A stretch of 64,000 nt of DNA from Epiperipatus broadwayi (GCA_028023455.1 JAQFVV010006222.1:668001-732000); one strand, 5' to 3'; positions 39,975-53,340 are shown, numbered from the stretch's first letter. The notes: a model not told the origin generated them from the sequence alone. A program made the numbers and translations.

Positions 39975-40610
39975 ATCTTTATTTTTAATTTTCTTCAACT
40001 CATCATATAATTTATCCCAATCCACATTCAATATTTTACAGTCCAAAATTAAATGTTCATTCTATATTCTTTCTTCCCTCACAATAAATAATATTTATAA
40101 TTCAAATTCTTATTCCATATTTGATTTCTTTCTCTAGTATTTAATATTTCTATTCCTTGCAATAAATAAAAAAAAAAAAACCATTTTAGCATTATTATAT
40201 GTCTTTTATATTCTATGTAATTTTTTATTCTTATATAACTCCAAACTATTTTTTTTATTGATATTAATTTCCACATCTATTTTTTTTTCTCTGATCAATT
40301 TATTTATACTTTTTCCCCTTCCTTTATAATCATTTATCTGTAATAGATTCCCTAAATATTTATAATATTTCTTATATAAGCACATACAAATAAATTGTCT
40401 AGTAACTTTGCATATTGTAAAATCTTTCTCTTCCCAATGTCTTTGTCCTTTCCACATAATACATTTAAGCACTATTTTTACTAATCTATTTTCATTCATA
40501 CATTGAAACATTCTGGACATTTTAAAGTTACTCTTGCTTTCCTTTACTAAAAACAAAAGATCATCTTTAATCAGCCTTATTTTATGTCTACAAGTCATTA
40601 GCCAATGCAT
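39975..40610 (-). pseudogene. LINE ORF2 C-terminal fragment with eroded zinc knuckle
   Basis: The minus strand has an open 134-codon frame (40,206-40,610) that continues in other frames as KRHIIMLKW, then GIEILNTRERNQIWNKNLNY, then EERI-x-NEHLILDCKILN, and WDKLYDELKKIKNKD. The pattern of a Gly-x-x-x-Leu-Asn segment followed by (C)xx(C)...E-H-L-I-L-D-C resembles the C-terminal cysteine/histidine motif after the RT in several LINE clades. The first two cysteines appear mutated. The RT core itself was not found upstream; a stretch on the same strand near 41,470-41,505 (KEVDDAIERLRIG) resembles the RT N-terminal motif but is too short to be secure. Inactive and old. Confidence 0.45.
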
Positions 40611-40695
40611 ACATTACTTAATTTTTTTGCACTCTATCTACAAATTTCTGACTATCTTGGCTAAGCGAAATTGTATCATTTCCAAATATTAAAAG

Positions 40696-41130
40696 AGCAC
40701 TGTAAAAAAATTATACTACAGAAATAGTATTCATTATTACTAGTCTAAAGATTGACTAATAAAAATTATTAATATACTTCCATCAAATGGTTTGTGTCAA
40801 AATGGTGAAGGTAATAATTTTGACCCATCAATGAAATTGTCGTAACCCTCTATCTATATATAAACAGAACAAGATAAAAATATGAATAAGAGAATGTGAA
40901 ATAGACCAACTAATGAGTGCTAAATCAGCATGAAATGTGTGTCTTAGGATTATAGATCTTTTTCACATATCTTTGATCATATGTTTATGATTACATCCTT
41001 TCATAAGGTGTTAAAAGCAGACAGCAACCAGTCCCTATCTTCCATGAGAGTGCTGTAATAAAATTAATTACACTACAGAAATATTAACCATTAATTGATA
41101 ATCTATAGTCTGATGATTGACTAATAACAC
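40696..41130 (+). repeat. Diverged direct repeat pair
   Basis: 40,696-40,765 and 41,050-41,130 share GCxxTGTAA.AAAATTA, then ACTACAGAAATA, then AxxATT-like sequence, and AGTCT..AGATTGACTAATAA. The spacing is about 355 bp. The nature of the repeat is unknown. Confidence 0.4.
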
Positions 41131-42560
41131 TACCATTCCTTTTCAAATAATTTTACATATCTTATATTTATTAAATAAAAATCAATCCCATTCTGTTTTT
41201 TCTCAACTTACTGAGTATATGTATAATTCTTTAATCAATTTAACAAAATATCTAAAAATTTATACTCCCTCACTCTTCAAGACAAATATCTCCAATTTTT
41301 CATCCTTCAGCTTTATACTCCTCATTAAATAATGAAATCTGATATTTAGCTTCACTGAATTCTACATCTTCTACTATTATTTGTAAAAAATGATATGTCT
41401 GCAAAACAAAGTCAAATTATTACACATACTCTTAATTTTAATTTAGTTAATAATTTTCATCCCTATCCTTAATCTTTCTATCGCATCATCTACTTCTTTT
41501 AGAAAAATAAATTAATAAAGTTATTAATATACTTACTGTTTCAACTCAATTTCACATTTAATTCTGAATGATTATAGATCACTCAATTAATGCTTATAAA
41601 AATATCTTTGTAAGGCTCTTAATCATTTTCAATGATTTTAAATCTATTTCCATATTTCTCAAGATTTGTTCATAAACCATTTTTATTCATTCTTTAAAAT
41701 TACCTCAAAATCTTTTATTGCCAAAACTAAGTACAAACATTTCTATAACAATTTACATTTTAATTTTCTCCTCAAAGTAATTCATATGAGTGCCTATTCA
41801 CCAATTATTAAAAGAAACCACTAATGTTTTTTTAAATATTGGTAATTTTATATACTTTTATTTCAAATATTTGAATTTGGAAAAAAAATATAGAGATGTC
41901 AGGATATCTGAAAATACACTGATTTAAAAGATTTCTAAACCCTATGTTTATGACTTTCAGTTGTGTTAGTGACATTTTTAAGAAAATAGTTCAAATAAAA
42001 ACTTGACTTTTTTGTGAAGTTAATCAAGATTTTTGACTATTATTGAATGATAATTGTGTAATAATTATGAAAAATCAAAAATATAAATTATTACTTATTT
42101 CTCTTGTAAGAAAATCTTTTATTTTTACAAAAACTATAATTTATTTAGATTATATTCCAGTACTGTGAAAATTATTTTTTTTTTTTTAAGTTTTAAAATA
42201 TATATTAATAGATTTATCTGATATTGATATTTATTTGTTCACATTTCAAAAATAAATGTTAAATAAAAAAGATTTCATTTATTTTCAAAAAATATATATA
42301 AATCTCCCTGTCAACTGGATGAAGAAATAGTGACTTTATTTGGATCATGATATATTACCAATATTTAAAGAAATCAAATGAGATTTTTTTAGAATTTATT
42401 GTTTCTAAATAAAAACATCTATCAAATGAAATCAAATTTATTATAGTCTAATAATTTAAATTAAATTCAATGTTTAATGCTTTCTGACAATGAAAACAAC
42501 CAAAACTGTCACAATGTAAATGCAGTGCAAGAATGATATTATATCATTATTGAAATTCTT
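41131..42560. other. AT-rich stretch without recognisable genes
   Basis: AT-rich sequence; no supported feature apart from the very short LINE-like motif noted on the minus strand near 41,490. Confidence 0.45.
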
Positions 42561-42569
42561 TGCACTGTT

Positions 42570-42660
42570 TAGTGCAGTGGCAGAGACTCTGACTTGATAC
42601 TAAAAGATCCCAGAATCAATTCTAGTGCTCAAACATCTTAAAAACTCTTGACAATAAGCC
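42570..42660 (+). repeat. Possible tRNA-derived SINE fragment
   Basis: TAGTGCAGTGG (A-box-like), then GACTTGATACTAAAAGATCC, then AGAATCAATTC at the B-box distance (poor B box), is less AT-rich than its flanks. Similar layouts occur near 49,200 and 60,100. Too degraded to define ends. Confidence 0.3.
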
Positions 42661-44155
42661 ATTGACCTTTTTATTATTATTATTAAAATATAAAAATACA
42701 TAAATTAACAACAACAGCAATTACTTTACTACAAAAAATTATTAATTCCTATAATATAAATTAATTATTAAATAAATGTTGCATAAATGCAATATATCAT
42801 ATAAAAATGAATGAAGCATATATATATATCTTATTGTTTCTTTTGGCCATATATATTTCTAACATAGAAAATCTAATTTTAAATACAATAACACATAATT
42901 ATATTCTATAACCACATACATTTAAAACTGTAAATTTTTTAATACTCACAATATTCAATTTTTTGAAAAAAGTATAAAATTTAGATTAAGTGTAAACTAT
43001 TTGTACTATGTAAAATAACACATTATATCTGCATAAATACAAGTGCCCTATTAAAAAAAAGCTAAAAAAACATATGGAATACTACACAAAAAAGAAAAGC
43101 ACTGGTTTATTATCTCATGTGTTTATCTGCTTAAAAAATGTGAAGCTACTCCAGTCATGTTATTATAATAACAAAGATCACATTCACAAAAGCTGGCCAA
43201 CTGTCTTGGATTAATAATAATAACTTTGAACATTTCCCACCCTTTCTCTTGGGTGCCTAATTTAATATATGATATCAGAAAAACACAAACAATGTTATCA
43301 ATAATTGTTCTATTGTTGATATAGTCCTAGTAAATAACATAGTATAGTTATCATAACTATAAATACATACATGAATTTGAATCATATTTATTAATCATTA
43401 AGATAAACTACTCATTCAACTAATTATAAGTTCTTTACCTATATATGCAAACTCATATACATAAAGATATTTTAAAAGAATTTGTTTTTGCTTTTCATAT
43501 AACTGATATTTGATTTTTAGTGGAATTACAAAAAAATTTAAAATATTAAAATTATTTATTCTTCAAACATTAACATTTTTTTTTTTTCTTTGTTATGCTG
43601 TTGTTTCTATTTACTTACTTCTTTTAAACTACTTTATATAATAAAACAATTTATAAAATAAATAAATAAAAACATGTAGTTATCTTAATTTTTTATCCCT
43701 GAATTATTTTATGTTACTATGACATACATCTGTTTTAATCATGAAAATAGATGTGCATATATATATATATATTAGCCGAAGAATACACATTTAGAATTAT
43801 CATCCATATAATCAAAAATAATATTCAAATTTTAATTTATAATAATATGGAATGGCAAATTTGAACAAATACACACACTCATACAAGAAAAAAAAGTTAG
43901 TGTATAAATTATTTATAAAATAATTTATATATATAAATTCTCTAGGTAATGAAAGTTGTAATTTAACATCTGAAAATACTTGATTGTCATTATAAATATA
44001 TTACTATTTTTCTATTTAATTCTTAACATATAACAGATTACTGCTTTAAAAAAAAAACTCATTTTAGCATCCTCAAAATTATATATTGACATCTTTGTTT
44101 AATTTTGTTTTTCATAATATAATCTAAAACAGCATATATATCAACATTATCCACA
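42661..44155. other. AT-rich stretch without recognisable genes
   Basis: AT-rich sequence with (TA)n near 43,758-43,772. Nothing else recognised. Confidence 0.5.
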
Positions 44156-44224
44156 AAACATCACATGATCACCATCTCTTAACAGTTATGTGCTAGCATA
44201 AAAGATGGTGATAATGTGATGTTT
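44156..44224. ncRNA. Candidate hairpin, 22-bp stem
   Basis: AAACATCACATGATCACCATCT at 44,156-44,177 pairs with AGATGGTG..AATGTGATGTTT at 44,203-44,224 with one mismatch; the loop is 25 nt. The stem is exact but shorter than a typical pre-miRNA, so a repeat-borne hairpin is equally likely. It lies directly upstream of the repeat at 44,270-44,640. Confidence 0.35.
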
Positions 44225-44269
44225 AATGATTTAACACCAATACTTCCTAATAGGATAGTGGTGGCTATG

Positions 44270-44640
44270 GTTGTTAAAAAGACAAAGACACCAAAATGTA
44301 TGGGTTCTGAACTGAGTTCAGACCCATATGACTATATAAGCTATTGAGCTTAGATTGAAAACATTGTGTTTTCAATTTCATTCTCATAATTTTGTAGTTA
44401 AGTAGAGATAAAAGGTGGCTGCTGGAGGGTTGCATTAGATCCAAAGATATAGGCGCAGTGCTCTCAGATCCAAGGCTCCTCACTGACGAAGGTCACAAGG
44501 CAGAAACTAGTCTGGGAATATTGGATGAGTAGGCACTTGTTTTATGCACAAGCCTTCTGGCATCCATTGATTACTATAGTTGGCACAGGGTGGCACTACT
44601 GTATGGATAGTTTTGCCTGTTTAACATTATCCACAATTAG
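44270..44640 (+). repeat. Interspersed repeat with hammerhead-core-like motif, copy 1
   Basis: A GC-richer block containing a hairpin (ATGGGTTCTGAA-CTGA-GTTCAGACCCAT, 44,297-44,326), TGCATTAGATCCAAAG, and CTCCTCACTGACGAAGGTCA followed by GCAGAAACTAGTCT. CTGACGA (44,483-44,489) and GAAAC (44,503-44,507) have the spacing of the hammerhead core CUGANGA...GAAA, but stem II is weak here. A shorter related copy is at 59,466-59,530. Such motifs are known in PLE and retrozyme-like elements. No coding region was recognised. Confidence 0.5.
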
Positions 44641-45003
44641 CAGCCTGTAGAGGGAAATCATTACCTTCATCTCTTCACAAACTTTAATACTTCTTCCATA
44701 ATAAAATGGAAAAATATTTATCTCATCAAAACTTTTTTTTCTTCTTAATTATAACTTTTATTTATTAATTCTAGATTTTTGTCAAAAATATTATCACACA
44801 TCAATTATTCTCTCCTTTACATTACACATTGGCATTCCATTTGAGAACTCATATCAAAAATACATGTTTGATAGATATTCATTTGATTCTCATTCTAACT
44901 TCTCCAAATTTTTTATACTCTTTATATTATGTCCTAGCATTCATATCAGAAACATAAATATGCCCTGGAATTCATTTCATAATTCATAAGAGAAACACAA
45001 GTT

Positions 45004-45007
<4 letters not shown>

Positions 45008-45042
<35 letters not shown>

Positions 45043-45061
45043 ATATATATATATATATATT
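45008..45061. repeat. (TA)n microsatellite
   Basis: Two (TA)n tracts separated by TTTGA. Flanking GATATTCATTTGATTC and similar sequences suggest local duplication. Confidence 0.95.
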
Positions 45062-48000
45062 CATTTGATTCATATTCTAATTTCTCTAAATTATTTATGT
45101 CATAAAATGTATCTATTTTTATGCTATTTGGAGTTTCTGCATTATGTCAAGTCCAAATGCTATATCCAGAGCTACACAAAAAAATTATGGGTAGATGAGA
45201 AAAAGCACAACTCCTAAAGAACTTTATTAAATATCATAATTTAAATTCAACCAAAAAATCTGAATTAAAATATTTTACTATTTCAGTAAAGCATAGTTTC
45301 TGTATATTACAAATAGTTTGCATTAATTCACACACCTATAACTGAACATATACATCAATACACAGTATTAACATATTCACACAAAGATGTACAAGCAGCT
45401 TTAGAAGGAATCAAAAAGTAATGTTTTGTTTTTTTTTTTTTTTTAAAAAAACTTCAATTCTATAATAAATAAATATTACTAACCACTAGCATTAATTTGC
45501 TTTGTGCCTAGTAATAAAATACTGTAGTTATGGAAAATAAACATTCTGAACATATGCTTTAAATTACCCTTGAAAATGCACTTTGGAGCAATATACATAT
45601 CTAAACTTAAAATATAACTTTAGTCTGAAAATAATTTTTAAAATAGAAGACAAATATAAACCTAATCATTGAATCCCTTGAATCTCTTGGTTCAATGAGT
45701 GTCAAGTAAAATACTTTAAAACTATTTACTGAACAACAAAAGGGAATTATGGTATTAAGCACATTACTTATGTGGAATAAATAACATTAATATATATCTT
45801 CCTTTAAACAGTTATTCTCATTACTGACTATCTAAATACTGATAAAGGTTTAAAAATTACATGTATGTTCTAAATATTTGAAAATCTGAGTTCAAATCCT
45901 CTATACTTATGTATGTTCTAAAAATATTCTCATTATTAAGTAAATCAGAAATTGTATTACACTTTAAATAGTTTTTCTTTATTTATAAGCATCGCTATCA
46001 TATTTTTTACTTTTTGACAAATGAAATATGAAAATAATCAAAAATTTGTATTGAAAAAAAATACACTAGTTATATTTATATTCTTAATTGCTACATTCTA
46101 ATAAATTTTCATCTGCTTTTATATTAGAGATTTTTTTCAAACACTTGGGGGAAAATAGATAATTAAATTGACTAAATTATAACACTTAAGAAAGCATATA
46201 TAGTAGCAATTAATAATAATATTTTCCCCAAGTCTGAATTTTCATTATTTTCTACTCATGCCAATTATTAATATATACATACATACATACATACATAGTA
46301 TATTAAAATAAACTTTAGTAGAAAGTTAAAAAAAAAGTTTAATAAATTTTTTAGATTAATTATTAAGAATGTTTTTCTAATCATTATTTTTTAGTATATT
46401 CCAGACTTTGAAAATGACTATATGTTTAAGCAATAAATTATTAAGATAAATAAATTATAATGTTGTGCAAAAAGTTAATGGGAATAAATTAGTTTTTTTT
46501 TTTTTTTAATGTATTAATGTTTTTTTATTCAAGAATAAATCTGGTCATTTTTGAAAAAAAAAAAAAGAAATGTTGAAAATATGAATACGACATTAAAAGT
46601 AACCTTTAAGAAAATGAAACACTGTTGAGGCTTTTATACATGAAATCTTTATATTTTATATAAATTTTGTAAAAAAAATCAACATATAAATAATGAAATT
46701 AATCTAAAAACAATAACAATGTTTTCAATACAAAGAAATTCATAATAGGCTTCAATCTAAAGAATGTACTTAATAATATATATATATTCTTAATAAAATC
46801 ATTTTGTTTTAATTAAATTTCATTAAATATATATATGAAAATAAGGAAAATGTTAAATATCTTTCAAGTTGAAAACAAAACAATAATATGCAATAATAAA
46901 ATTAATGATAAAGACCATTTCCTGTCTGATGTCATCCATAATTTTGTCAAGCTAATTTTCTTCTAAAAATGAAATATATTCAGTCAACAGCTACACATGA
47001 ATTTCAAATACATATAAATAAATATGTAATAATTCTACAAAAAAAAGGAAACTTATAATGTCAAAGTTGGACAAAAAAGATGTGCAACTGCTAATTTATT
47101 TTTTCTTTGATATGCCAATTGTTTCTGACATCTAGAAATAATAATTATAATTAAAAATTGTTAATAATTTTCAATTGTGATTGCAATGCTAGTGGAGATT
47201 TTTCAAAATACTATACTACATCTTAAGGTTAAACTGTTAAATAAAGAAGTCCACAATTTCTAGATGCTTTTAACATCTTAAATAATTAAATCATGTGGAT
47301 GTAAAACTCAAAAATTTGTCAAATTATCATAAATCAAAAATCGCTCCTATGTTAATAGAATCCCATCTTAAACATATATTAAGAAAAGAAATTGTACTAT
47401 ATATATAGCAAAATGAATTATAAGTTAACTGTAAATCTCTTGGTAATGTTTCCTAATCCTTAAGATGTAGGAATCTTTTAGAATTAAATATATTTGACCC
47501 CCTTTTATTAACTCTCAACAGAAAGCAAAGAAAAAATTTGCTTGAGTTTTATCTTTTATATTCTTTATAAGTATTTTAGCTTAGTGAAAACCATAACTAA
47601 CCAAAGCATTATCATATAAAATATATTTAATTTTTATAAATCTCACATTCTTTCATATTCAATGCATTTTTAAAACAAATGTTGTTAAAGAAATTGATTC
47701 TAAAAAAATTAATTACATTATAGTTAGATAAATGAGAATTTTTTATATTAAGAAAAATCAGAGAATGTTAAATGTATTGAAAATAAAATAAAAGCTGGTA
47801 TCATTCTGACAATATAGTTGAGTAAAGTAAAAACAGCAGCAACTTGGAAAAGATAAAGTATTCAAAGAAAGGACTATACATATGTGTATTAGTTTATCAT
47901 ATGAATAAAAAGTAACTAATGTAATATAAAATAAACTGCATGCTAGTGGAAAATTATGGGAATCGAAATCCTAATGAATTGAAATTAGCAAATGTGTATA

Positions 48001-49190
48001 AAAATCCTTAATGAATAGTAAATCAATAAACATTTCAAACTATTTATATGAATGTTAAAAATGAAAATTTTCACACATCAATTAGATGATATATTGATAC
48101 TTTATGACAAACAATAATTTAACATTTAAATCACTGCCTATACAAAAAATTTAATTTTTGATTGATATATTAGTTGGATTTTTTGGTTTAACTAAATTTC
48201 TATTAATTAATAACGTTCATATTTTTTAGCGGAAAATAGTCCATTTCTCCATCTTCCACTGATATTTATTGTTAAAAATGTTAAAATCCTAATATATTGG
48301 GGGAACTTATTAAGTTTTTTAAGAGCTTATTTTTCTTTTTCTGAAGATAAGCTTTTACACAGTCTATGTATTAGAAACATCCACATTTATATTTTTCAAG
48401 AAATGGACATTCACAAAAATAAATAATATTTGACTTTATTCATGCAGATTGCCTTAAGAACAGAATACATCACAGATTTATATTGTCATTTTTTAGTATC
48501 TATTTTTTAGAATAATTGAATTGATAGCAAATTTATATTTAGATAAACACTAGTATTGTTTCCAGCAATATTTTTTCCCCGAAAACTAGATCCTATTTGA
48601 ATATCTTATATGCAGAAATAAAACAGGTCATCAACATTGTAAATTGCTATTTCCAAATCACTCTATATAAGATATTAACTAAAATACAAAAAAATTACAT
48701 ATACACACACTTATAAAAATTGTATTTTTTTATTATTATTAATTACTTTGTTGTTTTTCATTCTTACTAAAGCAATTAGTACCTGACAGTCCAAGGATAT
48801 ATAAAGCAATAATAAAAAAAAAAAAGATGTCAAATGTTTTTTTTTAATATATATATATATAAAGTTGTGTTTATTAATTTAATGAAATATATAGTCTGCT
48901 TCCCTATATCTATATATCTTATTCATAATGCAGTACAGATCAAAATAAAAAAGGAATTAAGCATTGAAGTCTTAACGATTTACTCTAGCCTGCATCTTGA
49001 ACTAATGATGACTATAACTTCAAACTTTGAATTTTGATTGACTAATAATTTAAATGTATTGCTATATTTTATACTGATTTATAGATTGTGCCATAAGTAA
49101 GTATATAAAATATTGTATAACTTCAGTTATGTGTGGCAACCTGATATTACCTAATGCATAGTATATAGACATGTATATATGGCTGTAAGT
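45062..49190. other. AT-rich stretch without recognisable genes
   Basis: AT-rich sequence with a tetranucleotide (ATAC)n tract at 46,276-46,300 and many homopolymers. A 67-codon frame at 48,834-49,037 has no recognisable features. Confidence 0.5.
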
Positions 49191-49194
49191 ATGG

Positions 49195-49275
49195 TCTTAA
49201 AGTGTAGTAGTAGTACTTTCAATGATAATGCCATGACCTGGTTCAAATTTGAGATCGATAAAATTTAGAAAATTT
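49195..49275 (+). repeat. Possible tRNA-derived SINE fragment
   Basis: A B-box-like GGTTCAAATTT at 49,240-49,250 follows a TGTAGTAGTAG segment at the distance of a degraded A box. Composition differs from the flanks. Ends are not definable. Confidence 0.25.
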
Positions 49276-50329
49276 GCCATTTACAATCAGGCTTAAATTT
49301 TATTTTTCAGGAGAGACGTTTGCTCTATATAGAGCTGCATAAGGCCTTTTTACTTTATACATATATGTATATATACATGCGAGTATGTGAATATATATAG
49401 TCTAAAAATATATTATTTCATACTGTAGATTTTTGGCGTTACTCTCATGATTAGTTTGAGAAACTTTATAAATGATAAAAATTGAAAAAATACTTCATTT
49501 TATTTTTAAATTTTAATAATTTGATTTATGAACAATGCTATTAATAAAGATTTCAGCATATAATGACTTAGTAGATTGTTCAGAAAATCCAATCACTTTA
49601 CAAGGGCTGACCAATGTAGTAAGTAAAGGGATACTGAAATGTTTATTAGCAGTGATTGATTCATTACACAAGAGTGATGTTGGAAAACCATGTGTATTTA
49701 TTATATATACAACAAAGGCTTGGAAATTGTACAATGAATAATTTCTCTCACTGCAGTAAAATTCTCTAATAAAAGCAAATACAATCAGAAAACACTAGAG
49801 TGGCAACATAAAGACATACAAATATTGTACATTTAGCAGTGAACACATTCAGTATTTTTTTAAATCAAATTTTGACTGTAAGCCTGAAAATCTGATGAAT
49901 TAAAAACACATTAATATATTTATTTATTTTTGTTTCCCAAACAAAAAAACTGTAAATCTATCAACAATTAACAACACCATGATAATTGCCATAGAATGGC
50001 ATAGGAGGGGGACACAGAAATAGCCAAAAGCATTCTCTGTTTTGTACACCTGTTGTAGTATATGCTTCTGCTCTGACAAACTTCTTGCAGAAGTCGTTTT
50101 GCATTAATCTGCCAAATAACATCACTGTGTGAAATCATGATATCATGTAGCACACTTTTTTGTAAAACCTATTTGGTCATTTTTATAATGACCGAAAAGT
50201 TTAAACGATGTTGAAATTCTGCTTTTGTTTACAAAAAATGATAGTAAAAACAGTTGTAATGATTGAAACAAATTACAAGCAAGTTGATCTTGTGAAAACA
50301 GAAATTTATGAGAGTTTAATTGAAATGTT

Positions 50330-50913
50330 AAATTCACCATGTTCCTAAAAAGCATTAGCAAGTTATGTCCAAAGTCAAAACAATGCTGACAGTTATTTTT
50401 TTTTTATGAGACAACTTTTTTTCTCTCAGATTTACTTTGTAATAGTCAGGTATTTTATCTGCAAGTTCTGAAACATTTACATGATGTGATAAAATATAAA
50501 TGTCTCATTTTGTGGCAAAGAGAGGAGTGCAAGCTTCACCCCAACAAAGTGTCATTTCTTAAAGTCTTGAGTATGAAACATTTTTTGATTAAATCCAACA
50601 TTGACCCAGCTTAACTATCAGCTATATTCACTTGATCTCACCCCATGTGATTTTTTTAATATCTCAAATTTTTAAAAAAATGCCTCTTTTTTTTCCAGTG
50701 GAGACTCAAAGTAGTGGGGAAAAATCAATGCAAACATTAAAATGCATCATTTTGGTAGTGTTTCTGGACTATATTGAAAAATAAAAAAACACACTCAAAC
50801 TTGTGTACTGCATCAAATGGACAGTAGTTTGAAAATGCTTAAACTTATAACATTTAAAAATAAATAAATATTTTTGTTATAAAATTCCAGTTACTTTTGG
50901 GTCTACTCTTGTA
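50330..50913 (+). pseudogene. Decayed mariner transposase C-terminal half with 3' terminal repeat
   Basis: Across frameshifts this follows the second half of a mariner transposase. In order: a weak SKVKTMLTVIFF (family SAGKVMxTVFWD); ICKF/QVLKHLHDVIKY; LWQREECKLHPNKVSFLKVL (family region LHHDNAPxHT, catalytic Asp lost); HFLIKSNID; YSLDLTPCDFF (family YSPDLAPCDFF, which keeps the third Asp of the DDD triad); and CFWTILKN...LCTASNGQ-x-FENA (family RCIxxxGxYFEG). Seventy nt later AAAATTCCAGTTACTTTTGG...CTCTTGTA (50,881-50,913) looks like the mariner 3' untranslated end and terminal inverted repeat. The matching 5' repeat and the N-terminal helix-turn-helix half were not found. Inactive. Confidence 0.68.
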
Positions 50914-52172
50914 GAATGTATAGACACTGGTTGTTTAGTTCTTTCTAAAATGTTGATTAACAATGAGTAAAAAAGATAGAAACAATTAGAATGTAGCATC
51001 GAGAAAAAAAATCAGATAAAATGAGCTGTAAAATTGTCAACTAAATTAATAAAACTGATATGATGAAAACCACTGATTGACATAAAAAATATATAAACAA
51101 GACATTTCAGGACTTCTCTCAAAAGTTGAATTAGAAAGCTAATTAACACATTAAAAAAATTATAAACAAAAAATAAAATGATTTTTAATTATGTCTGTGT
51201 TTGCCTTTAAAAGATTAATTTCACTTTTAACCAAGAGGTTGCAAACAGAGAAAATATGGCTTCAAAAAAAAATTTAATATTAAAAGTGTAACAACCAACT
51301 AATGGAAAGACTAAGATGAATAATATCATTAGTTGGTAAAAGATGCACATAAAAAATTGATTCTGCAGCATTCTGAAAATTGAATTAACTGATAAATACA
51401 TTGAAAAAAAAAATTCCCAACAAGTAAGTGATTTTTTCATTAGTGTTTTATTTTTTAAAAAAAAAATGTAGCATTAATAAAAAAGTAATTTCCAAGCAAA
51501 AAATTGAAAATTATACAAATAATATGGCTAAATCAATAATGTGGAAATTTTATTAGGGTAAGTTCATTTATATTTTTGTTATGTGATTTTAAAAGTTTTA
51601 GTTTTCATTAAATTCACACTGCAAAGCATTGTATAACTTAGTAATCATATGGCATTTTAAATTGTATTTTAAATTTAATATATGTATAAAATAATTTTAA
51701 AAAAATATTTTCATTCCACAATAATAAATAACCATGAATGTTTTCTTATGATTGAAATAAAATTATTTGATTTTTTTTTATCAAATATAGAAGAAATGAA
51801 AAATAGTATTTCCTTTGACTGTTGCTGAATGATGATTTTATTTTAAATTATTTCTTCATACTGGTGTTCTTTACAACAGGTACTCAACAAGCACTTTGAT
51901 TTGTTGGAAACATTTTTATTTTTTTCAGGAAATATCTCTTGCAAACGTCTATTCAATTTGAAACATATAAATACTATGTTCCTTTTTATGCAAATCAAAA
52001 ATATGTTATAAACCTTTTTTATATCATCAATATTGTCAAAAATAAGATCTATTAAAGTCAGGCTTGAATTGGATGGATCTAATAATATCCAAATTTTAGC
52101 ACATGGTTTAATAACATTTACAAATCAATTTCTGATGGTGTCCTCATTTGGGGTAAAATCTTTATTTAAGAT
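50914..52172. other. AT-rich stretch without recognisable genes
   Basis: AT-rich sequence; short frames here are not recognised. Confidence 0.5.
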
Positions 52173-52390
52173 CAGTGTTTCTCAACTTTTGCTTAAAGTA
52201 ATCTGCTTTTCCACACATTCTTTTAATTAAGCTCCCTTTAGGGGCTTAAAAAATAAAGTAAGGTCCTTTTAACATAATTTAGGCATATTTTCATACCTAA
52301 ATTTATCTTTTGGGGTACCAGGATTATACCCAGATGTGATTAAGTGAAAAAGCACCAAGATTTAACTCAAAAGTCAAAATGCTGAGTATA
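52173..52390 (+). mobile_element. Possible hAT non-autonomous element, one end
   Basis: CAGTGTTTCTCAACTTTT at about 52,173 matches the typical terminal inverted repeat of Charlie-like hAT elements. It is followed by AAGCTCCCTTTAGGGGCTTAAAAA, similar to the subterminal sequence of such elements. The opposite end (a GTTGAGAAACACTG-type repeat) is not visible, so this is a truncated end or a chance match. Confidence 0.4.
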
Positions 52391-52400
52391 TATATATAAT

Positions 52401-53138
52401 ATACAAACCATTATACAATTACAAATATCCAATAACGCCCTCTGTTTAAAGTTCTATATCTCAATAATAGCAAACCGTAAAATGATACCACTTTACGGTT
52501 GTATGCTAAACGATGTTAAATATTGAAATATAGACCTACTCAAACACAGAGCATGAAATTTTAAATAAGCAAACGATCTTAAATTTTGCTAATAAACTAA
52601 CAAGTTTACAAAGTTATTAAAGACAAACTAAACATTAGATTTTAATTTTTAAACTCCTCCCAAACTATAAATGAAAAGTAAGTTACTGTTAACACTAACT
52701 GAAATAATTATAGAAAATATACAAACCATTATACAATTACAAATATCCAGTAATGCCCTCTGTTTAAAGTTCTATATCTCAATAATAGCAAACCGTAAAA
52801 TGATACCACTTTACGGTTGTATGCTAAACGATGTTAAATATTGAAATATAGACCTACTCAAACACAGAGCATGAAATTTTAAATAAGCAAACGATCTTAA
52901 ATTTTGCTAATAAACTAACAAGTTTACAAAGTTATTAAAGACAAACTAAACATTAGATTTTAATTTTTAAACTCCTCCCAAACTATAAATGAAAAGTAAG
53001 TTACTGTTAACACTAACTGAAATAATTATAGAAAATATACAAACCATTATACAATTACAAATATCCAGTAATGCCCTCTGTTTAAAGTTCTATATCTCAA
53101 TAATAGCAAACCGTAAAATGATACCACTTTACGGTTGT
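52401..53138 (+). repeat. 318-bp tandem array, orientation A
   Basis: Units begin with ATACAAACCATTATACAATT at 52,401, 52,719 and 53,037, an exact 318-bp period. The first two are full and the third stops after 102 nt. Units are nearly identical (for example AACGCCC in the first against ATGCCC in the others). Each unit contains the hairpin CCGTAAA...TTTACGG. The left edge abuts (TA)n. Confidence 0.95.
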
Positions 53139-53243
53139 AATTGTATAATGGTTTGTATATTTTCTATAATTATTTCAGTTAGTGTTAACAGTAACTTACT
53201 TTTCATTTATAGTTTGGGAGGAGTTTAAAGATTAAAATCTAAT
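53139..53243 (-). repeat. Partial 318-bp unit, orientation B
   Basis: Immediately after TTACGGTTGTA the sequence becomes the reverse complement of the unit (AATTGTATAATGGTTTGTAT through AAAGATTAAAATCTAAT). The switch falls on TTGTA, which both orientations share. The fragment ends in the 13-bp target-site duplication. Confidence 0.92.
53231..53243. repeat. Target-site duplication, left copy
   Basis: ATTAAAATCTAAT is part of the B-orientation unit. The same 13 bp recur at 56,085-56,097, where the unit resumes at exactly the next base. Confidence 0.8.
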
Positions 53244-53340
53244 TGTATTTTTATATTGGACTATTTCCATCATCTAATATGTGTGTTGAATGTCTTTAGA
53301 AAAGTTTAATTTTTTAGTTAAATATTCCAAATTCATTCAA

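Noticed and set aside
45878-45905. Isolated B-box-like GAGTTCAAATCC
   Set aside because: No A box at the right distance; B boxes of this form occur by chance.
49513-50361. Several overlapping short frames on both strands (for example 49,513-49,741 and 49,968-50,361 minus) that looked like a broken gene
   Set aside because: No family recognised, and the plus strand of the second half continues into the mariner remnant, so the minus frames are most likely shadows.
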